DNA from: Heliopora coerulea
Lineage: Eukaryota > Cnidaria > Anthozoa > Scleralcyonacea > Helioporidae
Direction of reading: 5' to 3'
Assembly (NCBI GenBank): GCA_030142905.1
Contig: JASJOG010000084.1
Coordinates: 682,001-746,000 of the forward strand
Length of the DNA: 64,000 nt
A model generated the notes under the pieces. That model saw nothing but the letters and a program-made list of their open reading frames with translations, had not been told where the DNA came from and made no database searches. The position numbers were made by a program, and so were the translations under genes. Of this stretch, positions 24,901-37,914 are shown one piece after another. The number at the start of each line of letters is the position of its first letter. The first letter of the stretch is position 1.

Positions 24901-27900
24901 AGAAGTAATGCGTGTTCGAATCCCGCTCAAGCTAACTTTTCTAGCTGACTTTCGTAGTGTAGGTTTATCATGAAATATTTTATTGTTCATACGATATGGT
25001 TGTTTACAAGAAATAGTGGTTATGATGGGCTTGTTTGTTTCATGGGACCTTTAGTAGTGCATGGGACCATTAGTAGTGCAAGCTAGCTCCGTGTCTTATT
25101 CAGGGTGACACTTGTCTGGAACAAGAAGGAATCAGGTGGGCTGTATTTCCATATCATATATGAAAACGCATGTATATGGCTGTCATCTCGCAGAGTGGAG
25201 GGAGCTCCGTAAAAACCTGCAATATTAACCCTTCCCTATCAAAGAGGTCTCCCCTTGACGAGTAAAATTCGTCTGGCATTAGCCAAAGTAAAATGCAAAA
25301 CAACATTATAGCATTTACACTCGACCGTTAACAGTTAAGTTGGTAATTCTGAAGAAAGAAAATCTCGAGTGTCCAGATTCGCGAGGTCGCGCGTTCGATT
25401 TCCAGGCGGATGGTCCAAAGTTGCATTTTTCGCAACAGGTCCCGGCAGTGGCGTAGCGGAACTACTGAAGGCCCTTAGGAAATTTTCGTTCGGGGGCTCC
25501 CGTCGCCCCCTTAGCATAGACATATATTTCAAGACTTTAATCTCAGTTGTGTTTACAGAATCATCGGGGGGGCCCTTAGAGGTCGGGGGCCCTTAGGAGT
25601 TGCTCTAACCCTGACCATAGTCCGTTACGCCACTGGGTCCCGATTGGGTCTTAAAAATATCGAGACACTCGAGATTTTCCTCCTTCAGTAAAACATCAAA
25701 GACGGGTGTGGATCCAAAAGGGTTAACTATTTGTTTTGTGAGTTCGATCAAATAATTAGCACGCAAGAATTAAACGTTCTGGTTTCCGATTACCTCACGA
25801 AATAAGAGACCCAGAGCAGCACCAGCAATCAATGTAAGCGCTTGGTCAAGTAGCAACGTCTTTGCCATATGAAGCTGTAGCAGTAACTCTCTTTTCGTGA
25901 AGATCCACAGTTGTGTAAAGAACCCTGGACGAACGCTGTTCGGTTTCTGGGTGCTAGAAGGAATGGTGGGAGGAGGCACGTTTTCTATATAATAGGGGTT
26001 TAAAATTTTTAAAAGTTGTAAAAGTGGTTTACGAGTAGTGACAGAAGAGTTTTAAACGTTAAAACAGGTTAAAAATTCTAAAAGTGATATCTGCTACATT
26101 CCCACTTGCAGGCTTGTTTATATGCATTAATGTGTGTAAACGAACGTACAACAAACGTTGGATAAATAGCCATAGGCATGCCTGCGCTCTTGCGTGCACT
26201 ATACAAGCATCAGCATCTATTGGTAATTTTTGCTTGCATACACATCAAGACTTCTTTCCCCTCAAACCCTTAATGGAGGACGCACACCGTAGTTGCCCAA
26301 GCACTTTTGCCACCTTATAAAAAATCAACTATTACTTAGCCTTGACGAGTGAACCTGATGTACACCGTTACCTTGGCGTTCCACTGTCAGGGGTTGTGCC
26401 TCCTTCACGTTTAGTAGCAGACTACTGGGCCTACTGCTTGTGGGCGTCGCTTCTTCAACGGGTGTCTGATGTTTTTCCCATTCTTCAAAAAGGTCAGTGT
26501 AATAATTCCTTTCACACTTTACCGATCCCGCGATCACATCCATGTAGAAATCAGCGGGGTTCATGTAAGATGGCAGTGGGTAACCAATGCTAGCGAAGTA
26601 CGGCTCGGCATTTTCAACCGAGCCCGAATAAACTGTGCGACCCCCTCGGCCAAGGAGCAATACTTTATCAAACATTTCTATAACAAGAAAGATTCTGTTT
26701 ATTTTCTTTATCCACAGATCCATCAATCTGTCCATCCTTTCATCCATCCTGCCACTTGATTTCTGCGGATTTACTTTTTTTGTACTCATCACACATTTCC
26801 CTCTCTCCTTTCACCCTTCATCTTCTTTTTTAACCATCTATTTTTCTCACCAACTCACCAACCCACTGACATACGTGGCCACTCTTTCCCTATTCATTTT
26901 TTTCTCTTCTCCCTCCCCTCATCTCCTTTCATGCCTTCCATCCTTTATGCCAACTCTTCCACCCTCTGTCCCTTGTCTGACTTTCCTCTCACTCACATGG
27001 ATGGACAGACGCACGGACGGACTCACTCATACGTGTAAGCGCGCACGCAAGGACTCACTCATACGCGCGAGGGCGCACGCACGACGGCATTCATTCACCT
27101 ATTCACCCACTCACACACCTACACACCCACACAACTACGCTCACTCACCTACACACCCACTCAACTACACATCCACACAGCCACCCATTCACCAACCGAC
27201 CATCAACCCTTCCAACTCATACTGCACTCTCTCAGCAACTCTCTTCCTCACTTGCTCACTCACTGACTCCCTCCACCACATACCTACCCACCCACCCATT
27301 CATTCACTCACTCCTGTTCCACATTCTTATTGCCTTGATTCAAACCTTACTTAATATTTCGTATCTTGGTTGATGAATCACACACAGCACGGTCAAATTT
27401 CCTTTGGACGCCACTTCGTTTAACGCTGTGACCACAGCAAGACTTGACGAACTATCAAGGCCCCTGGAGGACAAAGTACAAGAGGTAAGACCCAAGGAAG
27501 TAACACGCATCCCGCGGTTAATGCAATGACTGCATAATAAGTGTATGTTCGCAGCAACTACCCGGAATTCCTTACACGTGATCACCGCCTAATGACTGAA
27601 TGTTTGACGGAAGTCGCAGGTTTCTGCAGTGCGTGGTGAGTTCATCCTCGGGGAGCAACACGCAGGACTCTAGCATCCGATGACTACGGGATAAATGTGT
27701 GATAAGGGATATTAAAGTAGGAGAGTATAGTAAAGGATATTATTAAATCTCAGCAGATTATGATGTTTGTTTTTCCTCCTTTGACATTGATAGGCGTTTC
27801 GAACGATCGGAAAACGCGAATTTTAAATCTAAAGAGACTATGTAATAAACAGTATACTGGAAATCCATCAACAGAGCCTTGGATAGTAAATTTTGTAATT

Positions 27901-30474
27901 TGGTTAGTAAAACTTCTGTCCGCCAACCCGAGTGGTTAATCATCCAGAAAAATTAAATTCGAGCCCTGAAATAGTAGTGTAATGTAATCCAACCATATTT
28001 GAGCGTTCATATAAACTAAACAGCCAAGAAATATTAAAGAATAGTTAATGAATCCAGTCTCAATATAAACCACCCGAACATTTTGAAGTTAGAGTCCAGT
28101 TAGCTCATCACTTTGTTTAGAAAATTTTTTCTCTAACAAGAAGCGCACGAGTGAAAGAAATCCATGACGCACTACTCATGTTCAGTAAACATTTACTTAC
28201 GTCGTTGGTTCATCTAGGAACAAAATGGTTGGATCCGCAACCAGCTCCATGCCAATATTTACGCGCCGTCGTTGACCTCCAGAAATACCTCGAGTTTCCT
28301 AGAATTTTCAAAATTTCTTAGAAATATTGATGCATACCAGTATATAAAGACTCGAGGAGACGATTTGTCCGTTAAACTTACCTCATTGCCGATTGATGTG
28401 TTGGCAACGTGACGGATTCCCAAGAGACTGAGGACCTTGGAAGACGAATGAATATATTAGAAGAGTTCACAACAGCAAAACGAGGGAGTAGGGTGGAGGA
28501 GATTATAGAGCAAGGTAGAGTGTAGAGCGTAGGATGTGGAACGATACAGTAAGTTAAGGTAGAGGAAGGAAGGAAGGAAGAAAGGAAGAAAGGAAGGAGG
28601 GAGGGAAGGAAGGAAGGAAGGAAGGAAGGAGGGAAGGAGGGAAGGAGGGAAGGAGGGAAGGAGGGAGGGAAGGAGGGAAGGAGGGAAGGAGGGAGGGAAG
28701 GAGGGAAGGAAGGAAGGAAGGAAGGAGGGAGGGAAGGAGGGAAGGAAAGAAGGAAGGAAGGAAAGGGGGAAGGAAGGAAGGAAGGAAAGAAGGAAGTAGG
28801 GAAGGAAGGAAGGAAGGAAGGAGGGAGGGAAGGAAGGAAGGAAGGAAGGAAGGAAGGAAGGAAGGAAGGAGGGAATGAAGGAAGGAAGGAAGGAAGGAGG
28901 GAAGGAGGGAAGGAAGATTTTATTTCACACTTTTTTTTATTAAATTATTTACATGTTTACACATCTAAGTAGCATTTAAAGAATAATTAATAAAGAATGA
29001 AGTCTGCATTTTGAGGGGAGTCTATAGTTAGAGTAGGGGAGATGACTGGGTAGTCAGGACTGAGAAGGACTATAAGAGGGAGAGAGAGAAAGGACAATGT
29101 AGGACAAGGCAAGTAAAGGTCAGGATATATGAAAGAAAAACAGAGGGCAGGGATGAGTATTTCGGGGAGGGCCAGGAGGTGAACAGGACAGTAAGGAGTG
29201 GTAAAAACAGACGGAGAGAAAAGAGAGTGTTAAGTAAAGAAAGCAATGTGAAAGGAAGGAAACGAAAAGATGCGGCAAAAAGATATAGTGGTACACGGTG
29301 AAGCAGATTGGATAGAGTTGTGAAATGAAAGGACGGTAAAGACAGAGAACCTAGGGAAGAAAATGGTAAGGCGAGAAAGGGAAAGAATGAATAGGAGCTA
29401 GAATAGAAGGGAAAAGGAATGAAAGAGAAGGAAACAGATGACGAGGGGAAGGAAATACCATGAAGGACAGGAAACGCGAGCGCATGCTTAGGCAGGGTGG
29501 AGGCAAGCGAGGTATGCGCGGGGGACCGGAGATTAGTAAGGCAAGGTTAATTTACTCTGTGTTACAAGTGGAGTATTGCAAAGAACTCATGACAAGATAG
29601 TTCAGACATATAACGTGACAATGAAAGACAAAGCAAAGAAATACAAGGAAAATAGTTGGCAATGACGTGTATATCAAAATAAAAAAGGAGAAAAACTAAA
29701 AATACCTTATTCACCATCTTTGCGTAATATTTTTGGTCGCTTTGAGGTGGAAGACGTAAGAGGGCGCTGTAGTAAAGAACTTCGCAGACTGTGAGTGAAC
29801 GATGCATGATATCCTCCTGTATTTCGAAGACGATACAATAATATTACACAAAAAAACGAACGCAAAGATTACGTTACAGGGCGACATTTGACGCCGTAGT
29901 GTCGCATGAAATATTAACACGGCTAACATGCAACTTGCATTTTCCACATGCATCAACGAATGATGCCATCTTTAACGCAACAATCTTCCTTAAACCATTA
30001 CATTGAAGACCGCACAGGTGGGAAAAAATTATTGATTTAACCAGGCTCACCTGAGGAACAAACCCAGTGACGCTTTTATAGTCCTGAATACCTTTCACTT
30101 CTCTACCATTGATTTTTATAGTCCCTCCACATTCCTAGAAAGAATAAAATGACAGAAAATCAGTATGTCAATATATCAGTATATCTATGTCTTTGCATAC
30201 TTATATGTGTATATACTTACATGTATAACGACACATATGTACTGTATACCTATCTGTATACGTAAATGTACATGTGCATATATATATATTTATATATAAG
30301 TAAATACAGAAGACAAAATTTTGCTATCGCTACTCTGAGTTTCACGCGCTCAGGCGATCATCAGGCGACAGCAAAATTTTGTCTTCTGTATTTACTTATT
30401 CGCTCTCCCAGTAACGGTATTGAGCGCTCTATATTTTCATTCCAACGCTGTAACCTTCGTGGTACTTACCATCG

Positions 30475-30511
<37 letters not shown>

Positions 30512-31859
30512 AATATAGACAAATATATCTTGAGTGAAACCATATACAGGCAGAGTGCTCGATACCGAAGTAGAGCAAAATATGAGAGAAGTGAGAGACA
30601 AAACTCGGATTACTTCATAGAACTTTTTAATGACGACAAATTTGTCGTGATTAAAAAGTTCTATGAAGTAATCCGAGTTTTGTCTCTCACTTCTCTCATA
30701 TATATATTTATATATATATTTTTAAAATTCATTAAAAATTCATGAGGAAATAACATAAGAAAATCATAAGCGTGTCGGATCTTTGTATGAAATAAAGATA
30801 CATGTGTCTTTATATGTGAAGAAGTTTAATTTTTTCGGCTTACGAAAGATAAACTTCCAAACTTTCTTCACGAATTAACGTATTAAGAGGTGAATTTCAT
30901 AAGACATTTAAAAAACTCGCAGTACGTGCTTTATCGGGTCTAAAGCACTCGGGTATCGCCTCGTGTTTTAAATCCCGAGAAATCACTCCTGCTCGGTTTT
31001 TAAAAATTACATACAAAAAACCAAGCAGGAGTGCTTTATCGGTATTTAAAACACGAGGCGATAGCCAAATGTTTTAGACCCGATAAAGCACGTACTGCGA
31101 GTTTTTTAAATGTCTTATGAAATTCACCACCTAATACGCTAATTCGCGAAGAAAGTTTGGAAATTTACCTTTCGTAAGCCGAAAAAATTGAACTTCTTCT
31201 TCTCGTATAAAGGCACATGTATCTTTATCACATATATAGATCTGACACAGTTGTGATTTTCCTTTGTATCTTCCTCATGAATTTTTAATGATGTCCCAAA
31301 GGGTGTCCCAAAAAAATGTATACACACTTTGAATGATTATAATAACAATGTTTATTAAGACATATCTAAGTTTTATGACCCAAGTTAAAGAAGACAAGTG
31401 TAGAATTTTTTGAGTTATCGCAGGTGTTAGAACTGATGACCGTTGCGGTCCAGGCACTGCTGATAACGCGGACAGATGGAATTGCAAACATTACGAATTA
31501 TGATCATTTTATTTGGTATTTGGGTGCATTCTCTTTCAATTGCTGCTCTCAACTCATTGATTGTTACAGGTTTTGTGCTACAAACCTTGTCTTTGACGTA
31601 TCCCTATAAAAAAAGGTCCACAGGCGTGAGGTCTGGTGAACGTGGGGGAATTCAATGCTATATCTTCACCCAATCCATCTGTGTGGCAGATTTTCGTAAG
31701 ATAGGCTCTCATATCACGATGGTAGTGGGGAGGTACTCCATTTTGCTGGAAATAAAACTCCTCATCTCCAAGTTGCTCACGAATGCTTGGCATTCGAAAG
31801 AAAGTTTGTTATAGTGAGTTATAATCACTCAAAGTGTGTATACATTTTTTTGGGACACC

Positions 31860-31909
<50 letters not shown>

Positions 31910-34900
31910 GCATGTGCAAATGCATATGTGTATATATGTATATGTATATGTATATTTATATGTATATGTAGATGTAGATGTGTATGAACCACCCACCAAC
32001 ATAATTTTTTCCCCACCAAGCATACATAGCACACCGCTGCACCCAATGTAGTTTCCATGTGATGGTTTATGTCATACTCTATTATAAAATAAGTTTGATG
32101 TCTCTCATTTGTCCTTGGAAGGATAGAGAGAGAGAGAGAGAGAATTGTCCAATCAGAGTATTACTTGATATGCCTTCCCCCTTCTCTTTTTCATAAAGTC
32201 GAACAGACAACATCTGGCTTCCACATCAGACACATACCCCATAGAACGCTTTTCCACACAAAACATTTAAAAATGTGGTTTTGCCAGCTCCTGATGGACC
32301 CAGCACAGCAGTCACTTCTCCAGCACTTATGTCTCCTGTTACACCTTGAAGAAGGACTTTGCCTTTGTTTGCACCCTGTGAAAGTTTACAGAAAAACAAC
32401 TGAGCTATAATAAGTGGTGTAATACATAGAGAAGAAATCATGATACAAAAGATCAGGTTTTCAAATGCCAATGGAGCTGTCAGTTGGGAAAAATATAAAA
32501 CAAAACACAATTCACATAATAAAACCTCTACTTCTTATTTCTTTTGAATTTCCATCATGAATTATCAATGAGTTTGAGAACAACATGCAAAGGAATGTTG
32601 ACAAGTTCTAAAAGATGTGGGATGTGAAAGATAGCAACAGATTATACATGGAATGAGGAGTGATTAGTTAATGATGAGATATTGATTTAATTGTCAGACA
32701 TGAGAGTACAGCACCTTAACAAGAATAAAATTAGCTGTATTAGATATAGACAGTAACATAAGAAATAACGAGGAGCATAGAATGATAAAACAAACAATGT
32801 GAAAAGTTTTCAGGAAGAAGTCTATGATGTATTGGAATACAGAATATGGATTCAGCTAGCACTAACGACTTTAATGTAGCTCAAATAATGTGAAAAGAAA
32901 CTGTAAGGCAAGATAAGAAAGTACAAGAACAGCATGGAAAATAAATCAAAACTAAAATCTTACTGAAGTTAGTTTGAGGCTCAGTTTTTCAAAGCTGATA
33001 TTATAGGAGATCTTTTTAGGCTCCAGTTCCAGCTCTCCTCTTTTGCTGAAATTGTCTAATCGCTGTAAAACCAAATGCATCCCACCGGAAAGGGAAAACT
33101 TTTGACTCAGCTTACGATTCCCAGTTGCTCTCCGCTTGTAGAGGTTGAAATAAAAATTAAAACAGTGTCTGTTGTTGAAGTAAAGGATAATTAATACAAA
33201 CGTGAACAGCAAGCAAGCATTGACAATGAGACCAACAACCAGAGTATGGGGAGATGTTTCACCTTCATCACAAGGAGATATAACCTGCAGAATAAACAAC
33301 AAAAAACAGAATTACCTCATCTCTCTCTGGCTTGGTTTCAACTTACATTATGTGGTTCTTGCAGTCACTATGATCTTTCACAGCTGAATTTGGGTATTCT
33401 TAAGGTCACAGAAACCATGATAACTGCCTCCAACACTTACAATCACCACATGCACTGTCACCACCACAAACGCCCCCAAAACAACTATTGGCAAACAACC
33501 CACTACTTAGAAACCCAACCATCACCACCATCATACCTACACTCCACACAAGGACAACTACTGCCACTGTAGCACCACTTTATTGTGCCACCAACAATAT
33601 CACCACCTTCACTGCTACCACAACCTTGGCAACTCACTGTCATAGGGGTGCTACCAGCACCAAGGCAACCTCCACCATTGCAAAATTATCCCACAACTGA
33701 GGCAGAAGCTATGATGGCAATGGTGTCATTTATAACTGATATAATCACAACCACTGACATGACCACAACATTGAAACAACCACAGGGCCACCACAACTAC
33801 CACAGACATAACCACCACTCCTGTCACACCCAGCAACGTAGCATCAGTTGCACAATCACCACTTCCACCTCAAAGGCAATACACTGCCATCAATACTATC
33901 CCCCCAGTCAATCCTCATCAAAATCATCAAATACTTACAGGACACTTCACTGGTCTGTGGCTTCCTTCTCTGCAAAAATGCCCAGATGGACATTTGAACA
34001 TGGTTGTCGTGTTTGGACAATAATGACCTGGTTGACAGCGAGCAGGATAGGATTGCCCCGCACAGGAGAGTTTGTTAGTGGATTCAATTAAGATTGGAGC
34101 ATTGTTTGAGGGAAGACAGCACTTCTGGAAACTACTGCAATTTCCAGTACTCTAATTTTTCAAAAACAGACAAAAAATGGTGGAAAGTTGTTGACATAAG
34201 CTAGTGATCCTAATATGCACATTCTCAAGCTATTCTCTCAGAAAAACTTTTCTGAGTCCCTTTTTCTGAGAGAACAGCTTGAGAGCGTGCATATTAAGAA
34301 CATTATAACTACCAAGCTTCTACAATTACATCATGAACTAGCGAGTTTATAACTGAGACACATATGCTGCATAGGCATTTTTAGCATGCTGCAGGTCAAA
34401 GGCTGGAAAAGATTAATGCTTAATTTTGACCAGTCAGGATCAGTCTATGAGAATCACCCTCCAGGTGATTAAAACGTGATTAAGAGTTCAGTAGAACCAT
34501 TCCTAAGACTTTTCAGAGGCTGTGTATTTAAATTTTTGTTTACATTGATTGTTGTCCAGATCTTTTCCAGCTAATGCAAACCATTTATATTTGCAGTTTT
34601 TATGGTGGATTTTCATGACTACCAAATCCCAACCAATACTTTGAACTTTTCCTCTTAGGGCAGAATGAAACTAGTGAAGCCATATAAAATCTTTGATTTT
34701 CAGTGGGCCATCAGAGCCCAGATTTAAAAATATCACACCCCATGTCCAGTGCTGAAAAAATATTTAATAAAATTGGAACTGTGTTTATGGTTTTGACTCA
34801 TAGTTGGGTTTTCAAGAGGCCTATTATAGGGTTAAATTTTGGTATGTGTATATCAGTAAATGTTTCTTGGATGACAAGCCAAGATGAAAAGCAAGAGTCA

Positions 34901-37872
34901 AATGGATGACTCACAAGTAACACTGCTTTGTTTCCCCTCTCTCTCTTACCCATGCCTTTCCTCTCTCTGTCTCTCTCCCCACTCCCTCTCCCTCTCCTTT
35001 CCCCTCTACCTTTCCCTCTCCCTTCTCCTTCTTCTCCTCTCTTCCCCACTTCCACCTCCATTCCCATCCTCTATTTTCACACCCCACTACCACTCCCCAC
35101 TCCCCACTTCCAATTCCCCACTCCCACTCCTTCCTCCTCTCTCTCTCCTTTCACTTACCTGCCCCTCCTAATTTCCTCCTTTTTTCCCCTCAATCTCTGT
35201 CTCTTTCTCTATCTCCCACCCTTCCATGTTCTCTCTGAAAATTATTATACACCAACTGACACACCATGCTTCATGCTTTGTTCTAAACTATCTTCCAAAA
35301 AAATTCCACACTGACCCTTATAATTGTCATCAGTGTGTACTCTTACCAGTTGATTTTGAATACAATAAGCTCCAGATGGGCAAGGCTTCAGACAAACAAC
35401 ATTTGCTTCACAAAAGTATCCTGCAAACAGAACAACCAAGATGACACATGAACAGTTTTTCAAAGCATGTCAAGACTAATCTCTTGACACTCTTTAAATT
35501 TTTACTAATAGTCAAAAAAAAATGTTCCAACCTGCTTAAAAATGCTTTTTCATCAATTTATTTTACGGGTTAACTTGCATTTTTAACTTAGAAAGAAAAC
35601 TGTATCGAGCCACCTTAATGACCTGTGGGTTTTGGCGGGAATATTCTTGGAGACAAGCAAACTAAATAAAGACAAGTTCTTCGGTCAAAAAGACAAGTTT
35701 TGCGAAGTATTTCTCACAACAAAATGCTCTGGAGTATCAGCAATGCCTCTCTTGGAGGGTTTTAGTTAAACGATTTATTGATGCAATGTAAATTTACAGT
35801 TGCCCGCCGATGGAAAAATCCAAGCAAGTAAGCGGGAAACTGCTACCTCGAAAGACGAGTTAAAAATGGCAAAAACAAACGACACAGAGAAGCAACAGCC
35901 TTGCAATAAATTCCTTACTGGCTTCGTTTGTTAGGTACGTACCAGTTACTTGTTTGCCTACAGTATTTCCTCAAGAAGCGGGCTCTTTTGTCACTTAGAA
36001 CCAACATGTAGACTACTATTGTCATGTTTTTTATGTTTGTTCAAGTTCGTTCACATACCTCCGGGACATGGCAAGGTGTTCCGTCCATTTGTAGAATAAA
36101 AACCACCAAGACATGCGCTTAGGTTCCACGGAGAACTGCATGATGAGGTTTGAAATTGCATTCTTTCCACATCCGTGGAGTTCTCGCCATCTGCACAAAC
36201 TGGAATACCGGAACAACAATATCGCGCGTAGTCACGTGGGCAACAATACCCGGTAGGAACTACTTGGGTTGCTAAGAATAGAAATCAGGATTTAAATAAT
36301 TCAAGATTTCCTTGCCGCACCAATTCAGAACGGTAAGAGTTTTATTTTTAAGACGATCAAGGTTTTCCTGTCCAGATATTTTACGTTATGACAATTATCT
36401 CTTTAACCAAAGCAGAACGATGGTATAAAATATTTATCCTTAGCAATACCATGGTTGGAAAGACCATTAAAAAAGTTAAAGAAAGTGTATGTCTATAGTG
36501 GATACCCTTACCAGCTAGCTAAGCTGTTCTCGCTAGAAGTCCAGTAAGGACCACCCCGAATGGGTCTAGTGTTACTACAGGAGGAAATCGGAGTACCAGG
36601 AGAAAACCTCTCATGCTTGGTAGAGTCAAACTGGACAACACTCTTGTGACCAAGGTAACTTTAATCAGACAACTACACGGAGGACGGAATCGAACCCAAG
36701 TCACTGTGAGAAACACGTGCTCTACCACTGTGCCACCAGTATCCCTACACACCTATTATTCGAGGTAGTTCGGTTAGATATTTATAAAGATGTTCATGAA
36801 TCATACAATACCTGAAGTTGGAATACGCAAATAAACGTAGAGTAAACTGAAAGACGTACAAATTTAGAAAATTGGGAATTGTCGTTCAATTTTATCGTGC
36901 ATCGAACCCAGGGGTCTGTGCACATTTTTGAATTAAATAAGACCACTTTAGTTCGCTTAACTTTCTGCTGGAATTTCGTGAAATAAATATAAATCTCGCT
37001 TATCTTGTGTTCATTGTCACATCACCGGTTTAATAACACTTGGCTATAGAAAATTTATTTTCACTAAATATATACCTCTGAAAAGCGGTCAACAGTATGT
37101 CTAACCAAACATTTATTTCGTTGGTATTTTGTCCAAGAGACTGCCTGAAACCCCGTACTTACGACCAAGTTTTCCTTAATTTTTCCTTGCCAAGGACCCT
37201 TGTTCAAACTTTAAAAGTTACCGGTCATGCCAGCTTTTCAATAAGATGACTTGTCAAGGAATAACTTGCCAGTCAGTGTGGTACACACAGGAGCAAATTA
37301 AACTTGTCAAAGAAAACTTGGCCGTTTTTGCGTCTTTTCTACTGCGCTTGATTACTCGCGTAGTAGTTGCGCTTCCACTGGTTCACTCGTATACACTTGG
37401 GACTGTATCTTTCGGTTTTATAATTTTATTTAGAGCTCTCACATTTACAAAATGAAGACCAGAACAACACTAACTACAGTAAAACCCATCGTGTCTAGTT
37501 GGCGTCATCCGAAAGTTGCCACTTAACATTGGCAATAGCTAACTACATAAAGGGCTATTATGTTACATGCATAAAGACTTATCTGTTATCGCTAAATTAC
37601 AAGCAATAAAGTCAATTCCAAATAACAATTTCATAAAACAAATACAAAATATCTCACAGCCATGTGCTCGGGACCTTACATTCACTCTACCCAAACAATT
37701 TTGTTTAAAGGTACAGCGAAGTTCAGTGGTCACTTAGTGGGTTGTTCACTTATTTGTGTGACGGTTAAGAAGAGTCAATCGACGCATTAACTGACGTCGA
37801 ACCCATAGTTATTTGGCATTTTAGACCAGAAAGGGGGATCTCAACGGATGTGATGGCGTGTGCTCGCTTGTG

Positions 37873-37914
<42 letters not shown>

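Noticed and set aside
26635..27354. 239-residue plus-strand frame
   Set aside because: It is low-complexity Ser/Pro/Thr/His from pyrimidine-rich sequence, and it overlaps an ABCG exon on the other strand.
33585..34091. 168-residue plus-strand frame
   Set aside because: It is built from CAC-rich simple sequence and overlaps the ABCG cysteine-rich exon at 33939-34124 on the minus strand.
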